Below, one piece after another: positions 18,752-27,779 of a stretch of DNA of 48,448 nt (the first letter of the stretch is position 1; each line of letters begins with the position of its first letter). The position numbers and the translations under genes are program-made. The DNA is from Spirochaetota bacterium (lineage in GTDB: Bacteria; Spirochaetota; Spirochaetia; DTKZ01): positions 1 through 48,448 of the forward strand of contig JAOABU010000100.1 in NCBI GenBank assembly GCA_026418195.1, given 5' to 3'. A model generated the notes under the pieces. It searched no databases. It was not told the origin of the DNA and saw only the letters and a program-made list of their open reading frames with translations.

Positions 18752-18780
18752 AGTGTAAATCAAGTGTCTTTTCTTTTCAA
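18752..18780 (-). promoter_or_regulatory. Sigma-70-type promoter of the cyclase operon, predicted leaderless
   Basis: On the minus strand TTGAAA (18775-18780), a 17-bp spacer and TACACT (18752-18757). Seven bases separate the -10 box from the ATG at 18744. No Shine-Dalgarno sequence is present. Confidence 0.75.
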
Positions 18781-18784
18781 TGCA

Positions 18785-18793
18785 TGGTACATT
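18785..18793 (+). promoter_or_regulatory. Extended -10 promoter of polA, predicted leaderless
   Basis: TGG followed by TACATT (18788-18793) forms an extended -10 element. Seven bases separate it from the ATG at 18801. No convincing -35 box and no ribosome site are seen. It lies back to back with the cyclase promoter inside a 56-bp gap. Confidence 0.55.
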
Positions 18794-18800
18794 AATGATC

Positions 18801-21548
18801 ATGAAAGATCCGTTATATCTATTGGACGGGTATAGTTTGATCTACCGTTCCTATTTTGCTTTTATCCGAAATCCTCTTCGAAACCCCGAAGGCAGGAACA
18901 GTTCAGCTGTGTTCGGATTTTTTAACTCCCTATTAACGTTACTGAAAAATCGCACCCCTCCCTACTTTGCCATCGTACTCGATTCCAGGATCCCCACTTT
19001 TCGGCATACTTTGTATCCCGAATACAAAGCTACAAGGCAGAAGACGCCAGAGGACCTCCACGCTCAGGTACCTGTGATTGAGGAACTTGCCACCTGCCTT
19101 GGAATCCCTATTCTCCGATTTGATGGGGTAGAAGCGGATGACCTCATGGCTACCTTGGCGAAACTTTGCCGACAGGAAGGAAGACCTTGCTACATTATCT
19201 CCGGCGATAAGGATTTACTCCAACTGGTGAATGATCCAGTGAGGATCCTTAAACCTGAGAAGGGGGATTTCCTTGAATTGGATAGGGAAGGAGTGTATCG
19301 CCACTGGTCGGTGTATCCCGAACAGATCGTAGACTACCTATCTCTCGTTGGGGATGCTTCCGACAATGTTCCAGGGGCGAAGGGCATTGGTGAAAAAACA
19401 GCTGTTGCCCTTCTATCACAATTCGGGAGTTTAGAGGGAATCTACAGAAACCTAGATGCTCTTCCACCCTCTCAGAGGCAAAAATTAATCGAAGCTCGTG
19501 AAGCAGTAGAATTGAGTAAACGGTTGGTTACGTTAAAGGACGATGTTCCTGTACATTCCGATGTGATAGAGGCGTTCCGTCTCCCCCCCCTTAAAGTTGA
19601 AGACGCCCTTCCTCTTTTCTATCGTGAGGGGATGAAGAATCTCGCCCAGGAGTTCTATTCGTTTAAAACCGGTGCTCCCCTCAAGATAGATAAAGGCCTT
19701 CCTCTACAGAAGGACTCCCTGATTTTCTCCTCTTCCCCTTCTACCCTCACAGGCTTTTCTTCTCCTGGAACCTATAAGACCATCTCTTCGGGAGAAGAAC
19801 TTTCTACCCTTTTGGAACAAGCTCGAAACGCGGGAACCGTCGCCTTCGATACGGAAACCACCGATCTAGATCCCTTTCACGCAAAATTAGTAGGTTTTTC
19901 TCTATCCTTCGAATTGGGGAAAGCGTTCTATATCCCCATTCAAGCTCCCTCAGGAGGGTTAGGCGAAGGAGCGACCCTACCCTTACTGGAAAAGTTCCTA
20001 TCGGATCCTACAGTTCGCATCGTCGGGCAAAACCTGAAGTTCGACTATAAGATTCTTCGACTTCTAGGTATCCAGCTTCCCATGCAGTTCGATACCATGA
20101 TCGCCGCATGGCTCCTAGATAGCGGCGAAAGTTCCTACAACTTGGATCGGTTGGCGGAAATCTATCTGGGATACCAGACCGTTCGCTACCAAGACGTTGT
20201 GGCCAAAGGTCAGACCTTTGCGGATGTACCTCTGGATCTTGCCACTCGGTATGCAGCAGAAGATGCCGATATTACCTATCGCCTCTACCGCGTGTTGGAG
20301 CCGTCTTTGAAGGAACGGAAACTAGAAGATCTCTTTTATACACTAGAGATGCCCTTGGTTCCAATTCTGGGGGATATGGAGCTAGAGGGGATTCGGCTGG
20401 ACGTGTCGGTTCTAAAGACGTATGGATTCGAATTGGAAAAAGAGATCGATCGGATTCAGAGACAAATCTACCAACTCTGCGGAAAGGAGTTCAACATCAA
20501 CTCCACAAAACAGTTGCAGGAAGTACTGTTTATCGATCGCAAGCTCCAGCCAACCCGCAAAACAGAGAAGAAAACAGGATTTTCCACCGATACTTCCGTG
20601 CTAGAAGAATTAGCCCAGCAAGACCCTGTGCCTGAACTGGTCCTTCAGTATCGAATGTTGCAAAAGTTGAAATCCACCTATGTGGACGCGTTACCACAGA
20701 TGGTGAATCCCAGAACTGGACGCATTCACACTAGTTTTAATCAAACCGGCACCGCAACAGGTAGGTTATCCAGCAAGGACCCTAATTTACAGAACATTCC
20801 TATCCGGGATGAAGAAGGGAGGCGGATCCGTTCTGCCTTCATTCCCCGGGAAGGATGGAAGTTCCTAAGTGCCGACTATTCACAGATCGAATTGGTCATT
20901 CTTGCTCACCTTTCAGGCGATCCTGGTCTCTGTGAAGCTTTTCAAACAGGTTCGGACGTGCATCGAAGAACGGGGGCCTTGATATTTGGGGTCCCTGAAG
21001 ATCAGGTTACGCCCGAACAGCGGAGGGTTGCAAAAACCATCAATTTTGGCGTTATGTACGGTATGTCTTCCTTCCGACTTTCCCGGGAACTAGGGATTCC
21101 TCGAAAGGATGCTGATCGATTCCTTGATTTTTACTTCCGGCAGTATCCCCGGATTCAGTCCTTCATTGGAGAAACCATACGAAAAGCAGAACAGAGCGGA
21201 AAAGTCAGCACCATTCTCGGGAGAGAACGTCCTGTACCCAACATCAATAGCCGCAACAAGACGGAAAAAACAGCAGCAGAGCGGATAGCCATCAATACTC
21301 CGATTCAGGGGAGTGCTGCTGATATGGTGAAATTGGCTATGCTTCGGATCGTGGAACGGTTAAAAAAAGAACACTACAATGCCCGATTGATCCTTCAAGT
21401 GCATGATGAGTTGATTTTCGAGGTGCCGCAGGAAGAACTGGATGGGGTAAAAGAGTTGGTTCAAAAAGAGATGGAACAAGTGTATCCTCTAAGGGTGCCC
21501 TTGAGAGTCAGTATTGAAACAGGTTCTAGTTGGGGAGAACTCCATTGA
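18801..21548 (+). CDS. polA: DNA polymerase I
   Basis: Polymerase for repair and Okazaki-fragment processing. From ATG 18801 the product is 915 residues; an in-frame ATG at 18780 is less likely because the family starts at KDPLYLLDGYSL. The 5'-3' exonuclease (1-~285) has VEADDLMATL, SGDKDLLQLV and GDASDNVPG. The 3'-5' exonuclease (about 325-520) keeps all its acidic motifs (FDTETTDLD, NLKFDYK, YAAEDADITYRLY), so proofreading should be active, unlike in several bacteria. The polymerase domain has motif A SADYSQIELVILAH, motif B RRVAKTINFGVMYG and motif C QVHDELIFEV. It overlaps coaE by four bases. Confidence 0.96.
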   Translation: MKDPLYLLDGYSLIYRSYFAFIRNPLRNPEGRNSSAVFGFFNSLLTLLKNRTPPYFAIVLDSRIPTFRHTLYPEYKATRQKTPEDLHAQVPVIEELATCLGIPILRFDGVEADDLMATLAKLCRQEGRPCYIISGDKDLLQLVNDPVRILKPEKGDFLELDREGVYRHWSVYPEQIVDYLSLVGDASDNVPGAKGIGEKTAVALLSQFGSLEGIYRNLDALPPSQRQKLIEAREAVELSKRLVTLKDDVPVHSDVIEAFRLPPLKVEDALPLFYREGMKNLAQEFYSFKTGAPLKIDKGLPLQKDSLIFSSSPSTLTGFSSPGTYKTISSGEELSTLLEQARNAGTVAFDTETTDLDPFHAKLVGFSLSFELGKAFYIPIQAPSGGLGEGATLPLLEKFLSDPTVRIVGQNLKFDYKILRLLGIQLPMQFDTMIAAWLLDSGESSYNLDRLAEIYLGYQTVRYQDVVAKGQTFADVPLDLATRYAAEDADITYRLYRVLEPSLKERKLEDLFYTLEMPLVPILGDMELEGIRLDVSVLKTYGFELEKEIDRIQRQIYQLCGKEFNINSTKQLQEVLFIDRKLQPTRKTEKKTGFSTDTSVLEELAQQDPVPELVLQYRMLQKLKSTYVDALPQMVNPRTGRIHTSFNQTGTATGRLSSKDPNLQNIPIRDEEGRRIRSAFIPREGWKFLSADYSQIELVILAHLSGDPGLCEAFQTGSDVHRRTGALIFGVPEDQVTPEQRRVAKTINFGVMYGMSSFRLSRELGIPRKDADRFLDFYFRQYPRIQSFIGETIRKAEQSGKVSTILGRERPVPNINSRNKTEKTAAERIAINTPIQGSAADMVKLAMLRIVERLKKEHYNARLILQVHDELIFEVPQEELDGVKELVQKEMEQVYPLRVPLRVSIETGSSWGELH

Positions 21549-22165
21549 AATTCATCGTTGGTCTTACAGGCCTATACTGTGCCGGGAAGAATGAGGCAGC
21601 GAAGGTTTTTGTAGAAACAGGGTTCCGGGAGATCGATGTAGATGCCCTAGGGCATGTAGTCTTAGAAGAAAAAAAGAAAGAGATTCTTAACTCGTTTGGA
21701 GATGGAATTGTAACTCCCAGTGGACAGATAGACCGAAAGCGGTTAGGGAACATCGTTTTCAGGGATCGAAAGGAACTGGAAAAGCTGGAACAGATCGTTC
21801 ACCCTTCCATGGTAGTACAAGTAAAGCAATTGATTGACCAGGAAAATTCCCCGATCGTAATCAATGCTGCCCTTCTCTATAAAATGAAACTGGATTCCCT
21901 CTGCAACCGTATCGTAATTATTCGGGCCCCTCTCCTAGAACGAATCAATCGCTGTATGGATAGGGATGGACTAGATGTATTCTCGACGTTATACCGGATT
22001 TTCGCTCAGCGAAAACTGATCCCTCAATCTTCTTTACACCGTGCCGATACTGTAGTTGTGAACAATCGAGGGACCCGGGGAGAACTTCGGGTGAAAATCC
22101 TCGAACTTATCCGTCAATGGACTGAGGAAATGGGGTTGGTATGGAACAGAATAAAACTCTCCTAA
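21545..22165 (+). CDS. coaE: Dephospho-CoA kinase
   Basis: CoaE phosphorylates dephospho-CoA in the last step of coenzyme A synthesis. The TTG at 21545 is chosen as the start: it overlaps the polA stop (TTGA), has GGGGAG seven bases upstream, and yields MKFIVGLTGLYCAGKN. An upstream TTG at 21530 would lie before that ribosome site. The 206-residue product has a Walker A variant GLYCAGKNEAA with Asn where Ser/Thr is usual, the IDVDALGHVV motif with the catalytic Asp, and a DRKELEKLEQIVHP segment. Coupled translation with polA is likely. Confidence 0.9.
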   Translation: MKFIVGLTGLYCAGKNEAAKVFVETGFREIDVDALGHVVLEEKKKEILNSFGDGIVTPSGQIDRKRLGNIVFRDRKELEKLEQIVHPSMVVQVKQLIDQENSPIVINAALLYKMKLDSLCNRIVIIRAPLLERINRCMDRDGLDVFSTLYRIFAQRKLIPQSSLHRADTVVVNNRGTRGELRVKILELIRQWTEEMGLVWNRIKLS

Positions 22166-22821
22166 TCATAGTGTCGGTAGCCCTCTTCTTAGCTTCCCTT
22201 CTTGGACTAGGACTTTGGTTATTTTATCCGAGGGGAAAACCTGCCGAGAGAGGACCTATAGCCGCCACAGAGAAAAGTCCTAACTTTGATCCCATTGAAT
22301 GGGTACGAACCAAAGAAGACTACCCCCAGCTACAACAAAAACCTGAAGAGAAGAAAGAAGATGTGGTGATTCTCTATGGTGAAAAACCGGGGAAAAAGTC
22401 GGAAACTCCTCCTGCCCCGTCTGCACCGAGCACAGTGCCAGAAACCGTAAAGCAAGCTCCTGTAAAAACTCCTAGTCCTGCTCCATCGATAACGCAGAAA
22501 CCAGTTCCCTCAACAGAACCATCGGTAAAAAAAACACCGGAAAAACTTAAAACCGTCACTGTGAAAGAGTACATCATTCAAGTAGGCTCCTTCACCAGTC
22601 TGGATAAAGCAGAGGAAGCGGGAAAACTGCTTAAAGCAAAGGGATTGAATGGACAGATAGTTGTTCGGGAAGTGGGAGGAACGCGCTACTATCGATTGAG
22701 AATCGGGCCTTACGAAAATAAGGAGGAAGCGGAAAAGTTCCTCTCCTGGGTAAAGGAAATTCGGGGCTTCGAAGGTAGCATGATTTTTGAAGGGAAAGGG
22801 ACCAGAACAGTGGCAAACTGA
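22141..22821 (+). CDS. SPOR-domain membrane protein
   Basis: The 226-residue product has one N-terminal transmembrane helix (about 7-28). A Pro/Lys-rich periplasmic linker (about 35-140) leads to a C-terminal SPOR domain (about 146-220, YIIQVGSFTSLDKAEEAGKL...TRYYRLRIGPYENKEEAEKFL). SPOR domains bind denuded glycan strands at division sites, so a role in septal wall metabolism is likely. It overlaps the end of coaE by 25 bases, indicating one transcript polA-coaE-spor. It converges with cysE across 9 bp, with no terminator visible. Confidence 0.85.
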   Translation: MEQNKTLLIIVSVALFLASLLGLGLWLFYPRGKPAERGPIAATEKSPNFDPIEWVRTKEDYPQLQQKPEEKKEDVVILYGEKPGKKSETPPAPSAPSTVPETVKQAPVKTPSPAPSITQKPVPSTEPSVKKTPEKLKTVTVKEYIIQVGSFTSLDKAEEAGKLLKAKGLNGQIVVREVGGTRYYRLRIGPYENKEEAEKFLSWVKEIRGFEGSMIFEGKGTRTVAN

Positions 22822-22830
22822 ACGGTGGGT

Positions 22831-23745
22831 TCAACCTTTGGGGATCATTATATACTCGGTAGATTTATTGTATACCCGACTGTAAGGTGGAACAGATTCA
22901 GTGATCCATACATTCCCCCCTATAACGGAACCTTTCCCTATCACCGTATCACCTCCTAAGATCGTAGCTCCCGCATAGATGGTCACCTCATCTTCGATCG
23001 TGGGATGTCTCTTCCTATCGGATAGTTCTTTCCTGATGCTAAGAGCGCCTAGTGTAACTCCCTGATAGATCTTTACATCCCTTCCTATAACAGTGGTTTC
23101 CCCGATCACAACACCGGTACCATGGTCGATAAAGAAGGATTCCCCTATGGTTGCACCTGGATGAATATCGATTCCCGTTTTTCCATGGATATACTCGCTC
23201 ATCATCCGTGGAAGCAGAGGGATATTCCGTATCCAGAGTTCGTGGGCAAACCGATGGATTGCGATGGCTTCCAACCCAGGATAAGCCAGAATCACCTCTT
23301 CGTGAGATTTAGCTGCAGGATCCCCTCGAAAAGCAGCCTCTACATCGAGATGGATCTTTCGCCGCAACTCAGGAAGTTGGGATAACAATTCTAGGGTTAC
23401 CTGTTCGGCTTCCAATTCGCACCGCCGGTCCCAGAATGATTCACCCACACAGAGGCTACCCTTTTTTTCTGCTTTCCGAGTCCTGAAGCAGATGCATTTC
23501 CCAATTTCCTTGATGAGGTTTCTCGCCAATCGATGAAGAAGTTCCGTGATTTGGTAGGGTACTTCTCCCCGGTGAATCGGCTGTTCAGATGTGAAGCCAG
23601 GAAATACGATAGACTGGTAATCCTCTAATATAGAAATCACTCTTATACGAGAGGGGAGGTTGGATCCATCTAGATGATTGATGCCTCCAATTTCCTCATA
23701 GGATCGAAGAACGTTCTGCCCAACCTGTTTCAAGGCTTCTATCAT
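22831..23745 (-). CDS. cysE: Serine O-acetyltransferase
   Basis: It acetylates L-serine from acetyl-CoA to O-acetylserine, the first step of cysteine synthesis. The 304-residue product has the N-terminal helical SATase domain (about 1-185) and the left-handed beta-helix hexapeptide domain: [56 protein letters not shown]. The active-site His residues (DIHPGA, IDHGTG) are present. It is the longer EpsC-type form. There is no ribosome site before the ATG; the promoter position predicts a leaderless mRNA. sodA lies downstream on the same strand's upstream side with its own promoter. Confidence 0.93.
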   Translation of the reverse strand: MIEALKQVGQNVLRSYEEIGGINHLDGSNLPSRIRVISILEDYQSIVFPGFTSEQPIHRGEVPYQITELLHRLARNLIKEIGKCICFRTRKAEKKGSLCVGESFWDRRCELEAEQVTLELLSQLPELRRKIHLDVEAAFRGDPAAKSHEEVILAYPGLEAIAIHRFAHELWIRNIPLLPRMMSEYIHGKTGIDIHPGATIGESFFIDHGTGVVIGETTVIGRDVKIYQGVTLGALSIRKELSDRKRHPTIEDEVTIYAGATILGGDTVIGKGSVIGGNVWITESVPPYSRVYNKSTEYIMIPKG

Positions 23746-23752
23746 GCAGTTC

Positions 23753-23782
23753 AGTATGTTCGGTTCCCTAGAAACAGGTCAA
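23753..23782 (-). promoter_or_regulatory. Sigma-70-type promoter of cysE, predicted leaderless
   Basis: On the minus strand TTGACC (23777-23782), an 18-bp spacer and CATACT (23753-23758). Seven bases separate the -10 box from the ATG at 23745. No Shine-Dalgarno sequence is present. Confidence 0.65.
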
Positions 23783-23791
23783 GGCATAGAA

Positions 23792-24409
23792 TTACCCATT
23801 CTTTCGAGCTTCCTCGAACCTCCGTTCTACCTCCGGCCAATAAATGACGTTGTAGAAGGCTTCTACATAGTCCGCCCTTCTGTTCTGATACAGCAGGTAG
23901 TATGCATGTTCCCACACATCCACACCAAGGAGTGGAATATCTCCCTGCATTAACGGGGTGTCTTGGTTCGGGGTCGAATAGATTTCTAAGTTTTTGTTTC
24001 TATTCACCACAAGCCAAGCCCACCCACTTCCGAATCTTCCTAAAGCAGCTTGGGAAAATTTTTCCTTGAACCCAGCAAACCCCCCAAACGTACGATCTAT
24101 AGCCTCCTTTAGAATTCCCTTCGGTTCCCCTCCACCCTTAGGGCTCATCCATGTCCAGAAAAGGGAATGGTTATAGTGTCCTCCCCCATTGTTCCGTACC
24201 GGAGTCCGGATCTGCTCAGGCAACGAATCCAGATTTTTCAACAGAAATTCAAGGGGACGCTCTGCATACTCGGTTCCCTCAAGGGCTTTGTTCAGATTAT
24301 TCACATAGGTACCGTGATGTTTCGTGTGATGAATGGTCATAGTCCGCTCATCAATATAGGGTTCCAATGCATTGTAAGGATACGGTAGTGAAGGAAGTTG
24401 GTGTGCCAT
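23792..24409 (-). CDS. sodA: Superoxide dismutase, Mn type
   Basis: It dismutates superoxide in the cytoplasm. The 205-residue product carries the four metal ligands: His in MTIHHTKHH, His in [10 protein letters not shown], and Asp and His in DVWEHAYYL. Gly residues in NNGGGHYNH and the Gln of NQDTPLM match the manganese subgroup better than the iron one. The start has GGAGGG six bases upstream. A consensus-like promoter and an inverted repeat precede the gene. Its presence suggests the cell meets oxygen at least transiently. Confidence 0.94.
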   Translation of the reverse strand: MAHQLPSLPYPYNALEPYIDERTMTIHHTKHHGTYVNNLNKALEGTEYAERPLEFLLKNLDSLPEQIRTPVRNNGGGHYNHSLFWTWMSPKGGGEPKGILKEAIDRTFGGFAGFKEKFSQAALGRFGSGWAWLVVNRNKNLEIYSTPNQDTPLMQGDIPLLGVDVWEHAYYLLYQNRRADYVEAFYNVIYWPEVERRFEEARKNG

Positions 24410-24429
24410 ACAGTCCCTCCTCTTAAGGT

Positions 24430-24485
24430 ATATCCCGTTACCGGGTATTTATTATTAAATTAGTAATATTTATTCATTTCGTCAA
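24430..24485 (-). promoter_or_regulatory. sodA promoter with overlapping inverted repeat
   Basis: On the minus strand TTGACG (24480-24485), a 17-bp spacer and TAATTT (24457-24462). Just downstream, at the predicted transcription start and before the ribosome site, lies an inverted repeat, ATACCCGGTAACGGGATAT (24430-24448). It could be an operator or a 5' mRNA hairpin. Confidence 0.55.
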
Positions 24486-24532
24486 GCAACTTTACACGTT
24501 TCAAGATTTAGGAAAGCTGATCCTGAATTCTC

Positions 24533-24561
24533 TCGACAACTCGCATGAGTTCAGCTACAGT
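24533..24561 (+). promoter_or_regulatory. Sigma-70-type promoter of the ACT-domain gene, predicted leaderless
   Basis: TCGACA (24533-24538), a 17-bp spacer and TACAGT (24556-24561). Six bases separate the -10 box from the ATG at 24568. There is no Shine-Dalgarno sequence. Confidence 0.7.
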
Positions 24562-24567
24562 ATGGGC

Positions 24568-25119
24568 ATGCAAGAGAAACTGAGCTACAAGGTGATTACG
24601 GCGGTTGGCCCTGATCGGGTAGGGATTGCAGATGATCTGGCTGAAATTGCCTCTCGAACTAGATGCAATATAGAAGAAAGCAAAATGGCTGTACTCGGGG
24701 GTGAGTTCGCTGTAATTATGCTTGTATCTGGTAAACCTGAAAACCTACACTCTTTATCTGAGGAAATGAATCAAAGAGGTGAAAAGCTCGGACTTCAGAT
24801 CTTTGTGAAGAACACTCAAGAACCTGTCGTCCCTCCCAGGGGAATCCCGTACACCCTACAAACCATTTCCCAGGATACACCGGGAATCGTTCATGCCGTT
24901 ACTTCGATCCTCCGACGATACAGTATCAATATCGAGGATTTAGAAACCGAAACAAGTTTTGCACCCTGGAGCGGAGCTCCCCTTTTTCATATGCGTGCCA
25001 GGATTCTCGTACCCCAGGGCGTTCCCATTCATGAACTCAGGGAAGAATTGCTTTCCCTAGAGATGCAGCAGGACCTCCATATTGAACTCAAGCCATTCTT
25101 CCCTGCTCCAAGAGAATAA
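24568..25119 (+). CDS. Double-ACT-domain regulator, GcvR-like
   Basis: The 183-residue product contains two ACT domains (about 5-80 and 90-175). The first begins YKVITAVGPDRVGIADDLAEIASRTRCNIEESKMAVLGGEFAVIMLVSG, the second YTLQTISQDTPGIVHAVTSILRRYSINIEDLETE. This arrangement is that of GcvR, the accessory repressor of glycine cleavage, and of related amino-acid-sensing proteins; the ligand here is unknown. ATG 24568 is preferred to ATG 24562 because the promoter -10 box abuts 24562. No gcv gene is nearby. Confidence 0.85.
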   Translation: MQEKLSYKVITAVGPDRVGIADDLAEIASRTRCNIEESKMAVLGGEFAVIMLVSGKPENLHSLSEEMNQRGEKLGLQIFVKNTQEPVVPPRGIPYTLQTISQDTPGIVHAVTSILRRYSINIEDLETETSFAPWSGAPLFHMRARILVPQGVPIHELREELLSLEMQQDLHIELKPFFPAPRE

Positions 25120-25125
25120 TTTTTT

Positions 25126-25347
25126 TCAAGCACTTTTAGGAACTGCGATAGTAGAACTGTTCAGGGGAGTAAGGTACCCCGTACGAAGGCAGGTATCAAA
25201 GAGCTTTCTGGGCATCCTTTCTTTCTTTTCTACCTCATACCCTTCTTTGAAGGTCACTAAATGAACGTATAACTGGTCTTCCGTTTCTGCCAGAATATTC
25301 ATATACGTTTCGTTCCCTGGATTAGATTTTACTTTATACTGAAACAT
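25126..25347 (-). CDS. Small conserved-looking protein of unknown function
   Basis: The 73-residue product starts MFQYKVKSNPGNETYMNILAE, with GGAGG five bases before the ATG at 25347. It is charged, has no signal peptide or transmembrane segment, and contains an FKEGYEVEKKERMPRKLFDTCLRTGYLTPL stretch, which I give only as a region (about residues 32-62). It converges with the ACT gene, 6 bp apart. I do not recognise the family; the good ribosome site makes it a likely real gene. Confidence 0.6.
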   Translation of the reverse strand: MFQYKVKSNPGNETYMNILAETEDQLYVHLVTFKEGYEVEKKERMPRKLFDTCLRTGYLTPLNSSTIAVPKSA

Positions 25348-25425
25348 ATTTTCCTCCAATTTAAGGGCTCTCTACAGTATACGTATCGTCTAGAATCAGC
25401 CCTCATCTTAGCTTTTCCTTTTCCT

Positions 25426-26616
25426 ATGAGTATATTCAATCCAACAGGTATGAATACAAAACTCAGAGTCGGAATTCACTCTACTGCGTTAGAAATTCCG
25501 ACAGAACAATGGAATGCATTGGTAAAAGAAGAAGATATCCCCTTCCTTGAATGGGAATGGTTCGCTGCACTGGAGGGTTCTAAGAGTATCTGCCCTGAAA
25601 CGGGTTGGCAGCCCTGCCATATTTCCCTTTGGGATGGGGCTAACCTCGCAGCACTTGCCCCTCTTTATATCAAGAACCACAGTTGGGGTGAGTTTGTGTT
25701 TGATTATTTCTGGGCAGAGGCTGCACAAATGCTCCGTAGATCCTACTATCCCAAGTTGGTAGGAGTCATTCCCGCTACCCCTGTTGTAGGATACCGGTTC
25801 CTAACAGCATCCGAATACGATCCTTTAGAAATGCAATCCATTCTTCTGGAGATAGCGGAGCATCTTTGTCGTAGTCAGGGTATCCATGGGATCCATTTTC
25901 TTTTTGCAGAACCCTCCTGGGGGGAAACCCTTCCTAAGATGCGATTCATTCCCTGGAAACATCATCATTACCTGTGGAAAAACCAGGGATTTAAAGATTT
26001 CTCCCAGTACCTTTCCATTTTCACGAAATACCAACGAAAGAATATCCGTAAAGAACGGAAAGAGGTAGCGGATGCAGGGATTCAAATACGAGTCGTGGCT
26101 GCGAAGGATGCTGATCAAAATCTTTTCCAGCATATGTTTCGATTGTACACCCGGACCAATGATAAGTTTGCCCCCTACGATGCCCGATATGTAAACGAGG
26201 AGTTTTTTCTAACCCTGCACGAAACATTTCGCCATCGGATCCTATTCGTTCAAGCTTACGGTTCAGTAGATTCTCCCATAGCACTGGCTTTCCTAGTCCA
26301 GAAAGGGACTAGCCTATGGGGAAGGTACTGGGGCACGTACCAGGAAATAAAGGATCTTCATTTCGATGTATGCTACTATACCCCCATACAGTACGCTATA
26401 GAAAGGGGAATTCGAACCATTGATGCCGGAGCCGGATCCCCCCATAAAGTTCGAAGGGGCTTTTTAGCCCATCCACACTATAGTTATCATTGGTTGATGG
26501 ATCCATTGATGGACCAGGTATTCCGGATGAATATCGATAAGGTGAACCAGATGGAAGAAGAAACGATCCAGGAAATGAATCGGTCCTCACCATTAAAATC
26601 AGGTCACCCTTTCTGA
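25426..26616 (+). CDS. GNAT/FemAB-like protein (DUF482-type)
   Basis: The product of 396 residues (388 if the ATG at 25450 is used) resembles the FemAB-like group of GNAT proteins annotated as peptidoglycan biosynthesis or recognition. Signs are FLEWEWFAALE near residue 40, YYPKLVGVIPATPVVGYRFL near 105, FTKYQRKNIRKERK near 203, and the C-terminal WGRYWG...LHFDVCYYTPIQYAIERGI...GAGSPHKVRRGFLAHPHYS. Such enzymes transfer amino acids or acyl groups; the substrate here is unknown. Neither start has a clear ribosome site. It converges with the nuclease-fold gene 10 bp away. Confidence 0.8.
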   Translation: MSIFNPTGMNTKLRVGIHSTALEIPTEQWNALVKEEDIPFLEWEWFAALEGSKSICPETGWQPCHISLWDGANLAALAPLYIKNHSWGEFVFDYFWAEAAQMLRRSYYPKLVGVIPATPVVGYRFLTASEYDPLEMQSILLEIAEHLCRSQGIHGIHFLFAEPSWGETLPKMRFIPWKHHHYLWKNQGFKDFSQYLSIFTKYQRKNIRKERKEVADAGIQIRVVAAKDADQNLFQHMFRLYTRTNDKFAPYDARYVNEEFFLTLHETFRHRILFVQAYGSVDSPIALAFLVQKGTSLWGRYWGTYQEIKDLHFDVCYYTPIQYAIERGIRTIDAGAGSPHKVRRGFLAHPHYSYHWLMDPLMDQVFRMNIDKVNQMEEETIQEMNRSSPLKSGHPF

Positions 26617-26626
26617 GTTCCTCGCC

Positions 26627-27694
26627 CTAGTTCTGTCCCATCCGGAGTTCCACCCATAGGGGTAAATGATCCGAGTACGTAGGGTTCGGTTGCCCATCCA
26701 AATGGAGTAGGTATGCAAGGGTCACTACCCGAAAACGGGAAAACACGAGGCGAGGGGGGACTAGAAGCTGGGCAGAAAGGAGTACATGATCAATAGTTTC
26801 CCAATTTCCCCGGTACCAATAGGATCCCTTTCCCGTCCCTTCGGCAAACCAGGGGGAGTAAAGAACATATGGATATTCATCAAGAGCACTTATAGTAGGA
26901 TCCCTCGATACTACCATGGATATCGTTTCGGAGGATGCCGCTTCCAGGGGAATTAACGCGGTAGGATATTTACCCTCGACTTGATTGTACTCATCGATAT
27001 TTTCGTTTAAATCCCCCAGTACCAGAATCTCCTGGGATGGATTCTGTTTGAGTAGTGTTTCCATGCGATTTCGAATCAGTTCAGCCGAAGCCACACGATT
27101 CCGTTCTGTAGCCTCTGCTCCTTCCGTCTTTGACTTGAAATGACAGAGGAAAACCAGAAGGGACGCCCCCCCGCAGTCCACTTCCACTTCGAGAATGGGC
27201 CTTTGAGGGAAACCTCGGGATACTGGTTGATGTGTTTTACAACTCAAAACAGGAAGTCGGGTAATGAATCCCAAACCCATAGGAGAATTGGAAAACTTCA
27301 CCACCGTATACTCTCGATAGCCCATCCGGGGGAGGTATAGCTCGATCAACTCTTTCAATATCCGTTCATGTTCAATCTCGTAGATAGCAAGGAAATCCGC
27401 TCCACCAGGAGAGGATTCCCGGATCACCTTGCTCAGGTTTTCCAATTTCTTGAGATACTGAGTTCGACTCCAGGTTCCCTTCGCTACACTATATTCGGGA
27501 TACTCGGTACCATCATCTTGGTCATCGAAAAGATTATGCACGTTGTAGGATAGAAAGGTAAAGGTGTTGGCATCGTCCTGTTCCTCCCACTGAAACGAAC
27601 ATCCTCCACAGCACGGGAAAAGGATGAGAATGGAAAAAAGAACCACCGTTTCTCTTAGCGGCATCGAACCCTGCAGGTTTAACATACTCCTCAT
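26627..27694 (-). CDS. Endonuclease/exonuclease/phosphatase-family lipoprotein
   Basis: The start at 27694 follows GAGGGGGA by seven bases. The 355-residue product has a lipoprotein signal (hydrophobic core, then FPCCGGC). The exonuclease-endonuclease-phosphatase fold has its catalytic residues: Asn in LSYNVHNLFD, Glu in IYEIEHERI, Asp and Asn in LGDLNENIDEY, and SDHLPLWVEL near the end. It is likely anchored on the outer face of a membrane, where it may degrade extracellular nucleic acid or phosphoesters. It is 85 bp after purC on the same strand. Confidence 0.85.
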   Translation of the reverse strand: MRSMLNLQGSMPLRETVVLFSILILFPCCGGCSFQWEEQDDANTFTFLSYNVHNLFDDQDDGTEYPEYSVAKGTWSRTQYLKKLENLSKVIRESSPGGADFLAIYEIEHERILKELIELYLPRMGYREYTVVKFSNSPMGLGFITRLPVLSCKTHQPVSRGFPQRPILEVEVDCGGASLLVFLCHFKSKTEGAEATERNRVASAELIRNRMETLLKQNPSQEILVLGDLNENIDEYNQVEGKYPTALIPLEAASSETISMVVSRDPTISALDEYPYVLYSPWFAEGTGKGSYWYRGNWETIDHVLLSAQLLVPPRLVFSRFRVVTLAYLLHLDGQPNPTYSDHLPLWVELRMGQN

Positions 27695-27779
27695 CGTGAA
27701 GTCCCCCTCAAGGATACGCCATTTCAAAGGTGTGCAGCCTATCCTTCCGGTCCCCCCGAGAAGGACACCCTTTGGAAGA

